From NCBI GenBank assembly GCA_032622095.1, contig CP136068.1, positions 6,425,314-6,489,313 on the forward strand: DNA of 64,000 nucleotides, in the 5' to 3' direction. Shown in pieces: positions 11,480-23,020 of the stretch. The DNA comes from Siphonodentalium dalli. Its lineage: Eukaryota > Mollusca > Scaphopoda > Gadilida > Siphonodentaliidae. The notes below the pieces were generated by a model. The model was given only the letters and a program-made list of their open reading frames with translations. It did no database searches and was not told where the DNA came from. Made by a program: the position numbers and the translations under genes. Numbering within the stretch: position 1 is the first letter of the stretch; each line of letters begins with the position of its first letter.

Positions 11480-11720
11480 CGGTTTAACCCATTCATGACG
11501 GAGCTGCTCTGGTGCATCATTAAATACCATGTGCCAGTTCATTCTCTATGTATGAGAGTCTCCCATGGGGAGCCTCACATGTACAAGAGAATGAACTCGA
11601 TTACAATGTAAAGGTCAATATTAGACCAATCCCTCCCTATGGGAGACTCACATATATAAGCTAATGCGTTGTCACAGGTTTTTCGCGAAATTTCAGAAAT
11701 CTCCAGTCATGGAAGGGTTA
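11480..11720. repeat. hairpin-bearing dispersed element (family H), copy 1
   Basis: Contains an inverted repeat with outer arms GTTCATTCT (from 11537) and AGAATGAAC (to 11596), around TCTCCCATGGGGAGCCTC. It is preceded by GACGGAGCTGCTCTGG and followed by CTCCAGTCATGGAAGGGTT. Both flanking phrases recur around the hairpins at 22.55-23.02 kb, so this is one dispersed family of unknown class. Confidence 0.6.
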
Positions 11721-13598
11721 AAACAGGCTAATTACGTTTGGCATAAATTATGTCTGATAACTTTTGTTGTGTAATTTATCTCTAATTCGGATTATTCACA
11801 TGGATCTACAGATTAACTTTGAATAATAAATTGGTTCAATGAAATTGTGAGAGTTACCTATATATGCCCTTTTTGACATTGAATTTGCTGATTATTTTGA
11901 ATAATTATTTTGAATTTGCTCAATCAATTAGAACTTGGTGTGCAAATAACATATACAGTTCATACTCAAAGTTTTATCTCACGATTTCTGGTTTAATGTA
12001 TTGAATCTGAATGACAACTTTGCTATGGAGGTCACCATCATCAATCGGTGCTTTTGAAAGAGTGCCGAATGACGAAGGGTGCCGAATGACGCTTCCACTC
12101 TCCGCTATTAATTAAGTTTTCCTTTTTTATTTACGTCATTTCCATTTTCAATTTGGCACCATGGGGGTATGACACCACCCTAGGTTGAATTCATCCTGAA
12201 TTGAACATTACTAAATACACATAAATGATTCCACCAAAGAAAGGCACTACATATAATTTGTTTAAAGGATTGCGACCATGAAGAATACATCTAAGCACTA
12301 TCTGAAAGCTCTCCCAATTACGAAAACAATGACCAGCTTCCGCTATACCAACCAAACCTTTTCTCGATAAGCTAAAAATATAAATAATTATTTACCTGCA
12401 CCGGTTCTCCGACTATCTAAATGGCTTAACGTCTGCCGTCATATGAATAATACAAACATATGACTTGGATTTTGAGCCAGAGTTTACTTTTTCTACCAAT
12501 ACGTATATATACTAAATCTGATTTTGTGACGTCTCCAATTAGTATGTAATACGACGCAGCTGTTTTGAATTTCGTGAGTGCTTTTGTCGCACAGTAGGTC
12601 GGGGGCCACAAACGTGTGCAACACAAACAATTGTAAGGGGCATAACTCTGGAAAGCAAGAAGTAAGGACATAAACATCATTGTTTCATTCATTGTATCGA
12701 GGCAAGGTGCATATATCTGGCAAATTTCAGTAATTTAACTTTCTGAGATATAAGGGTTACAATATATATTAAGAAGAAGCACAATAAACCATAATATGAA
12801 GTATACAAATTGAATAACATTATATTCATAATATTAAAATATGGAAGTACAATAAAAGGTCGCTGACCAAAATGTCCCCCGACGAATGTGGCAGGTTTGA
12901 ATGAGTTACGGGTTTCAGATCCCTGTACCACAAACTGTAGGAGGAATTGATTCACTAAATATGGTGCACATCTTCAATGTGTCCAGAAAGGGTCAATAAC
13001 TCTAAAATAAAAAACATAAAACATTTCTATGTCAAAAAGTGGCACTTACGCTGCGAAAAAACATTATACAAATTGTCTGTACAAAAGATGCGTCCCAATA
13101 TGTACGATTTTATGTCGCAATACGGCAACAAATACGCTAAAATGAGTCCGACTGAACTCAAAATCGGAAGAGCGCAGGTTCCAATGCTGGTTGATATATG
13201 TGCCAAGTTAAAAAAAAATTCTGAAAAATGACGATATACACAGGGGGGTAGTAAACAATTTGCAGGAAGGTATGACGTTTTTTTTTGCATCTGGCATTTT
13301 CGGGGGTCCAAACCTGCAAACAAAATATTTGTTTACTCCCTATTTTTTTTACACACACCCCCAAATTTCACTAATGTTTGCCCGAAACCGCATAAAACAC
13401 TACACATATTGCTCACACCACTGGGAACTTATCACATTTAGTCCAATTGACAGTTTAACTAGTTTTAATGAAAACTGAAAATTGAATTTTTTCAAATGCT
13501 GAGTGATGGTTCTTTTGTCTACCACATAAATGTCTTATAATGGAAAGTCTGAAGCATCGATGAAGTGGAAAAATATAGTAATCATTCAGAAGCTGATA
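11721..13598. other. non-coding stretch, nothing firm
   Basis: AT-rich. A short direct repeat of GTGCCGAATGACG lies near 12060-12090. A lysine-rich 84-codon plus-strand frame (12977-13231) has no recognisable domain and no splice support, and I do not call it. Confidence 0.45.
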
Positions 13599-13754
13599 CA
13601 GTAATGCCCTAAAAAATCGACCCCTTAACCACATACAAATTATGGGGGACTACAGCTTTCCGATTAACGACAACAAGCCATTTTCTGACTAAATCCTGAA
13701 AAGTTACCCATTATTCTGCTGTGGTTAAAGAGTCGATTATTTAGGGCATTACTG
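13599..13754. mobile_element. Tc1/mariner-type MITE, 156 bp
   Basis: The terminal inverted repeats begin CAGTAATGCCCTAAA and end with the inverse TTAGGGCATTACTG; they extend inward about 35 bp through TCGACCCCTTAACCACA and TGTGGTTAAAGAGTCGA. The element is bounded by TA on both sides (13597-13598 and 13755-13756), the target duplication of Tc1/mariner transposases. It is too short to code for a transposase. Confidence 0.85.
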
Positions 13755-13756
13755 TA

Positions 13757-14972
13757 GCTACTCCATATACTAGCTAGATCAATAGTATAAGCCATAATAT
13801 GCATCCAATTTTAATATAATCGTACGTGACACGTAATAGAGCAACGGTTACAACCACAAATTTTATGTATATTAAGTTGAATATTACAATAATTATATGA
13901 TGTTACGTACATGTACTTCCTGTACTACATTACATGGAGAGATGTCTGTATCATCACATTAAAATATAATGTTAGAAAATGGATTGAGATAATCGTATAT
14001 AGTCACCAATAGCCTGGTTACTAGTACCTGACACTGCCCATCTTGTGAACTATTCAAACCCAACATTAAATTGCTGAATACTTCTGCCCACCCCGACCAA
14101 ACTACCAACCCTGAGTTAAAAATTATTAATTTCAGACAAAATTATGGTTAAATTGTCCTGGTAGTTTGATATTCCACCAATATTGATGGAGAAATGTGTT
14201 ATTTTGAGACCAAAAATAAATAGAGGATATATGTGTTTTTTGAGTTAATACCATATAGTTATGTCATGAGTGACTAGTAATGGAAATATCTATTTTCAAT
14301 GAGCGCCGCATGTCACAAGTTGAACATTGATAATTCCACTAGTCACATGAAATACTATGGGATTCACGTAAAACACCATATGATCTATTTATTATAGTGG
14401 CTGGTTGATCTTGGCGTAGACTGCTATATAATTATATATACATCGGTCTTTGATGTACATGTATATAATAACATTATCCCGGTAATGTTCAGTCCGAACA
14501 AATGACTAAAGTTCCAACATCATAAAATAACAGCTGGAAACCTAGTATGAATTGGTGGGTTCTCAAGCCTATATATCCCTGCACGTCAGAATAAAATGCC
14601 ATTAAATAGCATAAGTAGCTTGAGGATGGAAGTGAACCATCATACCGCAGTGAATCAACCACGCCCTCAGGTCATCGATGCCTGCAATCGTGCTACCACA
14701 CTAACAGGTTTGTCATGAATGTAGAAATAAAGTAGTAGGTACATTATGTACATGTATATATATATCAGCGATTTTAATTATAATTTAAATTGGATATAAA
14801 TGGAATGTCACTTTAATATTTGAGTCGGACATAGATTATCTTCAATGAAGACAATTAGTACAACAACCGATGTAGAAACGGAAATTGTTGTCTCAGTGGA
14901 ATGAAGTGTTGTGAATGTGAAGTGCTGCTTTAATAACATATGGATTGGGTGGAAAAGAAATGTCACTTTAAA
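13757..14972. other. non-coding stretch with an imperfect palindrome
   Basis: No gene seen. Near 14262-14350 the sequences GTGACTAGTAATGGAA and TTCCACTAGTCAC are inverted relative to each other, suggesting a small foldback. The rest is AT-rich. Confidence 0.45.
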
Positions 14973-15378
14973 GATACGGGCGGCCGTGGCGGTGGTTATG
15001 TTGTTAAAATATTCACCTCCGCCAAAAATAGAAAGAATAGTAAAATGTTGACAGACCTTGTTCTTATACCAATCAGAAATATGGCACAAACAGTATTTTA
15101 TTGTCAATTTTTTTCCTTTGTTATGTAAACAAAAGCAAAAAACGTTACGTTATCTGGCCTTTGTTTAGATCCGGATATGGTAAACACAAATAGCGTTATT
15201 TGTTACTGTTTTCCTGATATGGAAATAATAAAGAGCGTTTATATAATTTGTATGTGATTAACCAATATAATTGCGCTGTGTTATGTAAACAGAAGCAAAA
15301 CTTATGTAACACGAGCAGGTTCTTGCTTATGTACACAATCGTACGTCTTGACGACAATATACTATTTACGCGCTGATT
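14973..15378. repeat. dispersed repeat V-prime, copy 1
   Basis: About 400 bp that align well with 27871-28278: shared phrases include AAATATTCACCTCCG, CTTATACCAATCAGAAATAT, AACAAAAGCAAAAAACG and TATGTAAACAGAAGCA. Its first part also resembles family V at 15.9, 19.5 and 20.9 kb. No coding capacity was recognised; class unknown. Confidence 0.7.
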
Positions 15379-15769
15379 ATGTTTGGCATATGAACAAAAC
15401 TATATATATTTTAATATTCCTTCTGTTGATGGAAATTTGAACAAATATGAATATTTCTGCAACAAACGCCGCCCGTTCCTTTAATAGTTAACGATGCTAT
15501 AGAATTATAGATTATCTTCGCTGAAGACAACCCAAATGAGCAGTGTAGAAATGGAAAATGTCGCCTGAATGAATTACTGATGTGTGGGAGCATAAATGTC
15601 ACTTTAATGAAAAGTTGAGGTGATGGAATAAATGATGAATTGCAATTTCCTTGAATGAAGAACAATGATGCAATTGTTTTACATGTATATGCAGGTGAAA
15701 ATGTGAAAGTACTGAATCATAATGATAGCGGATATGAACTGTTGCTTTAATGAATTGGCGATGACAGCG
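15379..15769. other. non-coding stretch, weakly repetitive
   Basis: Contains decayed matches to 14820-14940, such as TAGATTATCTTC followed by GAAGACAA, and TGTGGGAGCATAAATGTCACTTTAA-like phrases in shorter form. Probably an old duplication of nearby repeat DNA. No gene seen. Confidence 0.45.
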
Positions 15770-16461
15770 TTATAGAAACGGTCACTGCGGTGGAGTTATG
15801 GTACCTACCATTCGGTTATGATACCGCGGTCTATTAGCGTGTTGTCACACCAAAAGTTGAAGAAAATTATTCGTCCATGAGGATCTTGTTAAAGATCCGG
15901 TAAGCATTGACAGTGGGTAATATTGCTGTTAAAATAGTCACATCCATTTAGACCGCCATAAGCAGAAATAATATTACATTATAGATAAACATTGTTATTA
16001 TACAAATAATAAATATAACGTAAATTGCAGCATGTCTTGTCAGTACTCTGTGTTACATTGTATGTAAACAAACGCCATGTTATCTAAACATACAGTACAT
16101 GCATGTAAATAGTATGCAATAAGCAAAATACTCAACACCGAGGAGACCCCCACTAATTGAACTTTTGTTAGAAATGCCACCAAGTTATTTGCAACATACT
16201 GGTATAGCTAATTCTCAAGATTTTGGTGTTGAATGGGTCACCATGAATCACTCTCAACCCAATCAATCGCCACGGTGTTGAGTGTTTTGCTTATCGCTCA
16301 CTATTTGCATGCTGTATACTTGTATAAACAAACGCTCGGCTCACACAAAGTGTGCTTTGTGGATAAAAATGCATTCATAATATGATCATTATTCTATACT
16401 ATTAGTATATTCTTGGGGAAATTTTCATAATTTGGTAACTGTTATTTCTAAATTATTACTT
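15770..16461. repeat. dispersed repeat family V, copy 1
   Basis: Opens with ACGGTCACTGCGGTGGAGTT and the ACCATTCGGTTATGATACC region, continues through GTTGAAGAAAATTATTCG and GATCTTGTTAAAGAT, and includes the inserted MITE M copy at 16111-16302. Two other full-length relatives lie at about 19291-20050 and 20626-21690. No open reading frame of interest. Confidence 0.7.
16111..16302. mobile_element. MITE family M, copy 1
   Basis: About 190 bp with inverted ends of roughly 30 bp: AAGCAAAATACTCAACACCG on the left and CGGTGTTGAGTGTTTTGCTT on the right. Four copies occur in the window. Three are nested in family V, one stands alone. The superfamily is not clear because no clean target duplication is visible. 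Confidence 0.75.
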
Positions 16462-17000
16462 AACAGCAGATTAGTCCGCCACTGGCGGGATTGGTCCCAT
16501 GGCTTTGGTCGATCCATTATTTTTTTGTTTTCCAAGTAACCCCGTACAGGTACACCGACAACATGCTATCATTTGCGTGTACCCGTTTCAAGGTCATGTT
16601 GGGTGGACACAAATATTCCCCATCCCGAGTTGACAATACATAACAAATTTCACATCGATGTCACCGCTGACGACCGAAATATCGCCCAAGGTCATTTGTG
16701 GGTACCCGTTTCGAGGTAAAGGTCACATCAGGCGGACAAACTGACCCGACGAAAATCTCCCCCGTCCATTGGAAGCCATAAGTACGAAAGTTCGTCTCGA
16801 TATCCACATTAACCCATCAATTACAACGACGGTGGCAGGGCGAAGGGTGAAGTAGTGCTCGGACGTTCGTTCTCAGAAGCGGTGCGATGGCACTTCTCGT
16901 GGCTTTTTACCCTTAGATAGCAAGTTTGGGCTCAATCGGTCGAGCCGTTTTCGAGTCTATAAAGAAAACATATATATATGGAAGTCTCAACATATATAGT
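16462..17000 (-). mobile_element. Helitron-like element family U, copy 1
   Basis: Read on the minus strand it ends with the hairpin CCCGCCAGTGGCGG followed by a short spacer; the terminal CTAG is decayed in this copy. Its 5' side is the ACTTCCATATATATATG region near 16980. Inside are phrases such as GTACCCGTTTC and AAGGTCA shared with U copy 2 and with the mosaic to the right. Non-autonomous; no helicase frame. Confidence 0.55.
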
Positions 17001-17002
17001 AC

Positions 17003-17485
17003 TAGAAGGTGACCCGACTTCGTCCGGGCTTTGACCTTGAATTGTCTATTTTGAAGGCCAAGGTCAAGTGGGGTCACGATTTGACCCGTCAATGAATATG
17101 CTTATGAGACTCCCCATACGAAAGTACCCCCACATACCAAGTTTCATCGAAATCCCGTGATATTCGGGCATTTGACCTTGAAATGACCCGATTTCAAGGT
17201 CACTACGCACGGGCAAATTAATAGGTTTATGCCACTCCCCGGCTGAAGATACCCCCACATACCAAGTTTCATCGAAATCCCGTGATATTCGGGCGTTTGA
17301 CCTTGAAATTACCCGATTTCAAGGTCAAGGTCACGTCGCACGGGCAAATCAATAGGCCAATGTCACCCCCCGGCCGAAAATACCCCCACATACCAAGTTT
17401 CATCGAAATCGGGTGGGCCATTTTCGAGTTCATCGCGAACACACACACACACAGACACACAGAACTTCCAAAATATATAATAGAT
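17003..17485 (-). mobile_element. Helitron-like element family Y, solitary copy
   Basis: Starts on the plus strand with CTAGAAGGTGACCCGACTTC and ends CTTCCAAAATATATAATAGA, the same ends as family Y in the 54-61 kb array. On the minus strand this is a TC-type 5' end and a hairpin-plus-CTAG 3' end. It has about two of the roughly 131-bp internal modules, with the inverted pair TGACCTTGAAAT / ATTTCAAGGTCA. It shows that family Y also occurs outside the array. Confidence 0.75.
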
Positions 17486-18329
17486 ATATATTTTTGAATT
17501 TAATTTTTTTTTTTCTTCAATATTTTACCCGATTTGACCTGGAATTGATCATTTTCAAGGTCAAGGTCAGGTCGGGGTCACAATTTAATCCGTTCATGAC
17601 ACTTCACGTAGGTAGCAAGTGTGAGCGCAATCGGTTCGAGTCTATAAAGGACACATGCACACATATATATATAATTTACCCGATCCGCGTTCATAGAAAG
17701 CCCCAAGTACGTAAGAATCACACAACACGCATATATATATAATTTGTGGGTACCCTTTTCAAGGTGAACATCACCTAGGGCGGAATAACTGACCGGATCC
17801 GCGTTCCTAGGAAGCCCTGAGTATGTAAGAATCACACAACACGCTCATGTCTGTATAATGACGCAATGTAGACAGTGCCGTTCGCGGTGATTTTGATGAT
17901 TGGGAGTGGATAAAGGGTGCTCAGAGCTTCTCCAAAACGCGACAACTACGGTGTCCGTGGGATTTTACCCTTATATAGGAAGTTTGAACTCAATCGAGCA
18001 TGCGGAGAGTACTCAAAATATTGTTCCCGTATATCTCTGCGTTGCGTTGAATTGCAAACAAACGCTCTTTTTATAGCGACGCGTCATATACAACGCTCAT
18101 TAAATTATTACTTGATTAACCACCGCAGTGCCGTTCGCGGTGATTTTAATGATTGGGAGTGGAGAAAGGGTGCTCAGAGCTTCTCCAAAACGCGACAACT
18201 ACGGTGTCCGTGTGATTTTACCCGTATATACGAAATTTGAGCTCGATCCGACCAGCCTTTTTCGATTCTATGAAGTACACATATACACACATACATATAT
18301 ATATACGGAAGTCTCAAATTATACAGGAG
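17486..18329. repeat. mosaic of Helitron-derived fragments
   Basis: A poly-T tract is followed by a partial Y-like module (TTTTCAAGGTCAAGGTCAGG at 17553-17572), two copies of CGTAAGAATCACACAACACGC-like sequence about 110 bp apart, and two copies of the U internal block GTGCCGTTCGCGGTGATTTT (17876 and 18128) about 250 bp apart. No gene seen; the open frames follow the repeats. Confidence 0.65.
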
Positions 18330-19030
18330 ACTAGCAGGTTAGCCCGCCACTGGCGGCATTCGTCCCATGGCTTTGTTCGAAAAAGCAATTGCAACAGGTT
18401 CTGAAACACTTGTGCTGCATTTGTACCAAATTTCGTCAGAAACATGACATTTTTTTAATTATTTTGTTTTTATTTATTTTGTTTTTTATTTTTTTAATCT
18501 GAATTTAATGTTTTTTAAATTTAATATTTTTGTTTTCTGAATTGTTTTTTTATTTTTAAATTTTATTAATTTTAAATTGTTTTAATTAAATTTTTTGTTT
18601 CTGGCGGAAAAATTTACCCGTAGAAATCCCCCCTTCCTAGGAACGACAGACAACGCTCGAGCGATACCATTGCATTGAATTGAAAACAAATGCTTCCCGT
18701 CGTGAACTGTCTCTGCATAATATTTCGAGCGACAGACTACAGACTCCCGTCATACAGATAAGTATAGATAGCGAAAACGACGCTCTTTATATAGACACTG
18801 CGAAAACGAACGCTCTTTATATATGAACGCTATTAACCCCGAAGTGCCGATTGCGGTGATTTGGGATTGGTGAAACGTTGCTCTGAGCTTCTCCAAAACG
18901 CGACCACGGCCGTGTCGGTGGATTTTACACTTAGATACGAAATTTGAGCTCAATCTGAACACGCGTTTTGGATTCCATGAAGTACACATATACACACATA
19001 CATATATATATACGGAAGTCTCAAATTATA
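18330..19030 (-). mobile_element. Helitron-like element family U, copy 2
   Basis: On the plus strand it begins CTAGCAGGTTAGCCCGCCAC and ends with AC-rich DNA and GGAAGTCTCAAATTATATAG. On the minus strand that reads 5' TCTACTATATAATTTGAGAC, then a 3' hairpin CCGCCAGTGGCGG, a nine-base spacer and CTAG, the expected Helitron ends. It includes a T-rich simple-sequence block (about 18440-18600) and one GTGCCG...GCGGTGATTT internal block. Confidence 0.7.
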
Positions 19031-19290
19031 TAGTAGACTACATGTAGCTGATGTGCCCGACTTCGTCCCGGCTATTTAGGAAACAACGTTGAAAAGTATT
19101 GGGAGAAAGAAAACAACTATTGTTCGATGATTCCAGAAACATACCTAAACGAGCATACATGTAGGTCAAGGTCAAGGACACATACAATTTGACCCGCCCA
19201 TATTGCTCACGGTATCAAAGTAGGCCTACTTACCAAATTTGAATCGACAGACAGACAGATGTTCCAAAATATATACCACTATAATCAAAG
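19031..19290 (-). mobile_element. Helitron-like element family W, copy 1 (short)
   Basis: On the plus strand the block GTAGCTGATGTGCCCGACTT leads into CGTCCCGGCT, which on the minus strand is a 3' hairpin near the end. It has one internal module (AAGGTCAAGGACACATA, TGACCCGCCCATATTG) and ends in a CAGACAGACAG tract plus TTCCAAAATATATACC. The terminal CTAG is altered to CTAC. Confidence 0.6.
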
Positions 19291-20050
19291 TAATTTACTT
19301 GAAAAACAGGGTGATACCCCTGTAATGACCACAGTATTACCGGCAGTAAGCGGTATCAAAATGGTCACTACAGTGGAGTTACTGTGTCGTTGGGTTACGA
19401 TACCACAGTAAATTAGCGGGTCATCGTACCAAAAGTTGAAGAAACTAACACCTCTGTGCGGATCTTGTTAAATATATGGTAAGCGTTGGCGGTGGGTAAT
19501 GCTGTTGAAATAGTCACATCTTTTAAAATTTTCATAAAGATAAATAATATTTTATTATAGACAAACCTTGTTCTTCTACCAATTATAAATATCGCGTAAA
19601 TTGCAGCATGTTATCATGTTAGTACTCTGTGTTATGTAAACAAATGCCATGTTATGTAATCAAACAGTACGTAAAGAGTATGCAATAAGAAAAACACTCA
19701 ACACTGAGGAGACCCCACTAATTGAACTTGTGTTAGAAATGCTACCAATTGTTTACAACATACTGGTATAGCTAAATCTCAAGATTTCTGCGTTGAATGG
19801 GTCACCATGAATCACTCTCAACCTAATCAATCACCACGCTGTTGAGTGATTTGCTTATCGCTCGCTATTTACGTGCTGTATTCTTGTATAAACAAACTCA
19901 CGGCTCACACAAAGTGTGCTTTGTGGATACAAATACATTCATAATATGATCGTTATTCTATACTATTGGTATACAAGTATTATATACGTATTCTTGGGGA
20001 AATTTTCATTATTTTATAACTGTTATTTCTAAATTATTACTTACTACATG
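19291..20050. repeat. dispersed repeat family V, copy 2
   Basis: Begins with ACTATAATCAAAGTAATT and GTAATGACCACAGTATTACC, and contains AAGTTGAAGAAACTAACACC and a MITE M copy. Order and content match copy 3. Together with the W element before it, it forms one half of a tandem W+V duplication. Confidence 0.7.
19678..19866. mobile_element. MITE family M, copy 2
   Basis: Same inverted ends as copy 1 with some decay (AAGAAAAACACTCAACACTG on the left, GCTGTTGAGTGATTTGCTTA on the right). It sits at the same place within family V, so it was carried along when V was duplicated. Confidence 0.7.
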
Positions 20051-20051
20051 T

Positions 20052-20625
20052 ACATGTAGCTGATGTGCCCGACTTCGTCCCGGATATTTAGGGAACAACG
20101 TTGAGAAGTATTAGCAGAAAGAAAACAACTGTTGTTAGATTAGTCCAGAAACATGCATATAAGATTCTACATGAGCGAGGTCTAAGTCAAGGATACGTGA
20201 AATTTGACCCGCCCATAATGTTCCCAGGATCAAAGTACATGTAGGCCTACATACCAAATTTGATTCGGGTCGGTCGAGGTCCATAAACATGCCTGTATGA
20301 GTGTATTTGAGCGAGGTCATGATCAAGGACATGGTCGCACGTGAAATTGGACGCGCCCATATTGTTCCCAGGATCAAAGTAGGCCTATGGTACATACCAA
20401 ATATTTGAGTAGGATCGGTCGAGGTCCAGACACATGACTATATGAGCGTATATGAGCGAGGTCAAGGACACGGTCACATGTGAAATTGGACCTGCCAATA
20501 TTGTTCCCGGATCAAAGTAGGCCTACGTACCAAAATTGTAACAGATCAGTTGAGCAGTTTTCAAGTCCATAAGACACACACAGACAGACATAAGTTCCAA
20601 AATCTATACCACTATAATCAAAGTC
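20052..20625 (-). mobile_element. Helitron-like element family W, copy 2 (long)
   Basis: Starts with the same GCTGATGTGCCCGACTTCGT hairpin region as W copy 1. It has three internal modules of about 130 bp, each with a GAGCGAGGTC phrase, a TGTTCCCAGGATCAAAGTA phrase and TAGGCCTA. It ends in CACACAGACAGACA and TTCCAAAATCTATACC. Compared with copy 1 it shows module expansion. Confidence 0.65.
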
Positions 20626-21690
20626 ATTGACTTAAAAAACAGGGTCATACCCCGGTAATGACCATGGTATTACCGGTAGTAAGGCTATGCGGTATCGAAC
20701 AGATCACTGCGGTGCAGTTACAATGTCATTTGGTTATGACACCACAGTCTATTAGCGGGTCATCGTACCAAATGTTGAAGAAAATAATACCTCCATGAGG
20801 ATCTTGTTAAAGATATGGTAAGCGTTGGCGGTGGATAATGCTGTTAAAATAGTCACATCCTTTAAAACCGTCATAAACAGAAATAATATGTTATTATAGA
20901 CAAATCTTGTTCTTATACCATTCATAAATATCGCGTAAATTGCAGCATGTTATTATCACTGTCATCTTCGTATTGTGTTATGTAAACAAAGTGTCATGTT
21001 ACATGTATGTAAACAAACAGTACGTAAATAGTATGCGATAATAAAAACACTCGACACCGAGGCGACCCCCATTAATTGAACTTGTGTTAGAAATGCTACC
21101 AAGTTGTTTACACCAAACTGATATACATGTAGCTATCGCTAATCTTCACCTCTAAAGATTTCGGTGTTTAATGTGACACCATGAATCACTCTCCTAAACA
21201 ATCGCCATGGTGTTGAGTGTTCTGATTATCGCTCAATAAAAGCAACTACTTGGCTCACACAAAGTGTGTTTTGTAGATAACAACCAGGCCTGCAAATTTG
21301 AGGCGAACGACCGTTCAGTTCGCCTGGCGGTTATCTAAAATGAAAATGCCGCGAACCAAAAACAGGTTGTGTCGACGTTTTATAAATGCAGGTCTCGCAA
21401 TTACTAATTCTCACTTTAAGTTCAACGAGTTGCCCATCTGTAGTTAATATTACCAGTTTTAGTGATTATAACCGTTTGTGTAACTCTTATACTAACCTAT
21501 AGTATGGGTTACATAAGCACAAACCAGGCGAATGAAAAATAGGTTACACATAATTTTGAAAACTGCAGTCCTGAATAATGCATTCATATGAGCATTATTC
21601 TATACTATTAGCAAATTATTGAGGATATGTTCTTAATCTGGTAACTGTTATTTCTAAATTATAAGGTTCCTATAACGAAGGCCATCCATG
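20626..21690. repeat. dispersed repeat family V, copy 3
   Basis: Matches copies 1 and 2 through TGACCATGGTATTACCGG, GTTGAAGAAAATAATACC and the MITE M copy. About 21280-21560 is extra sequence with no match in the other copies, an insertion of unknown type that splits the family's right end (the match resumes near 21575). Confidence 0.65.
21030..21236. mobile_element. MITE family M, copy 3
   Basis: Left end AGTATGCGATAATAAAAACA and right end TGGTGTTGAGTGTTCTGATT are inverted and more decayed than copy 1. Slightly longer than the other copies owing to an insertion with TACATGTAGC. Confidence 0.65.
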
Positions 21691-21766
21691 CCTTTAAGTT
21701 CCACAGATATAAGGAGAATCACTTCATTTTATTTTTATGCCTGAAAACCGGAACCGCATGCATCTT

Positions 21767-21922
21767 ATTCTAATCACACGGTCACGGCATACATGCGTAG
21801 CAGACTGTGATTGACCTTGCATTCTAATCACACGGTCACGGCATACATGCGTAGCAGACTGTGATTGACCCTGCATTCTAATCACACGGTCACGGCATGC
21901 ATGCGTAGCAGACTGTGATTGT
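21767..21922. repeat. 54-bp tandem repeat, three copies
   Basis: Units start at 21767, 21821 and 21875 and share ATTCTAATCACACGGTCACG and GCGTAGCAGACTGTGATTG. They are almost identical, so the expansion is recent. AATCACA at the start and TGTGATT at the end make each unit partly palindromic. Confidence 0.92.
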
Positions 21923-22554
21923 GTTATCAACTGATACGGACGAGCGATCGGCCAAAAACTGACATACGCGATACGCCGGCAATGTGTTGTTGTTTCAAAA
22001 AGAACGAATGAGATTTGCGTGTGTTATCCCATGGATACACATTGTGTATAACACACAAGCTTCGCAGATCTCGCCCTTTATCTCTAAATACTAAAATTCC
22101 ATATAATTCTTTCACATAGCGATTTGCCTCCAGCTTTGCATTTGCATGTATTTCCACTCAGCTTCCCACGATGTTAAATTCTAATGTTGACTCATTTAAG
22201 GTATGGACCCCAAATAAAATATACAACCCCGCAAAGGGCTGTTTTAATAAAACACCTACAAATTGGCGACCGATCCATGTGAGTCATAGCACAAATTACA
22301 TTCACCACCACCCCATGTTTCTACTATTTCGTTTACTCGATGTTTTCGGGTATCCAACTATCCATCCCTTTAATTTTTGTTGAAATGTTTTGTGCTCATT
22401 ATTGTCGATGACTTTCCGCGCCTTTAACAAAGTTCTGGACAGTCAACAATGTTCGAAGATATCATTCCATATGTACCCAGTAATCAGAATGAGATCGCAT
22501 GTTGCTACGATAATATCTGATAATTAGTTAATCGCATACGTGCATAGCCACTTT
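21923..22554. other. non-coding stretch, nothing recognised
   Basis: No gene, RNA or clear repeat seen. The short open frames on either strand have no domain signature. Confidence 0.45.
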
Positions 22555-23020
22555 CGACGGGAGCTGCGCTGGCGCAACATTACAGACCCTATGCCAATAC
22601 ATGCTCTTATATATGCGAGCCGACCATAGGTCGACTCGAATATATAAGAGTATACATTGGCCTAGCCTTTTTTTTTATCATTTTAAATCTATTTTTCTCA
22701 CACACTTTAACAATTGATGATCATTTTGTATAATTGTTTGTATAATTTAATTGCTAACAATTTTTATCATTTTTACAATTTTTTCTTACATTCCTTAACA
22801 ATTTTGTATCATTGTTTCTTACATTTTTAAAAAAGTTTTTATCATTTTGTTCATTTTTCCTTACATTCTTTAAAAATTATAAAAATAATATAAAATGTGT
22901 TAGGGCAATGCATTCGCTTATATATGCGAGGCGACATATGATCGACTCGCATATATTAGAAAATGCACTGGCACAGGGTTTTGTCAAAGATTCAGGAAGC
23001 TCCAGTCATGAAAGGGTTTT
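22555..23020. repeat. family H element with two hairpins
   Basis: Two inverted repeats are visible. At 22594-22660 the left arm CCAATACATGCTCTTATATA pairs with TATATAAGAGTATACATTGG, and the centre GTCGACC/GGTCGAC type is also paired. At 22906-22971 arms CGCTTATATATGCGAG and CTCGCATATATTAG pair less well. A long T-rich block with ATCATTTT-like repeats lies between. GGAAGCTCCAGTCATGAAAG near the right end matches family H at 11.7 kb. Confidence 0.65.

Noticed and set aside
12977-13231. Lysine-rich 84-codon frame as a small gene
   Set aside because: No recognisable motif, and composition matches the AT-rich surroundings.
19046-19110. Hammerhead ribozyme, from CTGATG and GAAAC around a GC hairpin in family W and GATGAG in family Z
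   Set aside because: The core is wrong (CTGATGT rather than CTGATGA in W, no GAAA after the hairpin in Z), and the hairpin is better explained as a Helitron 3' end.
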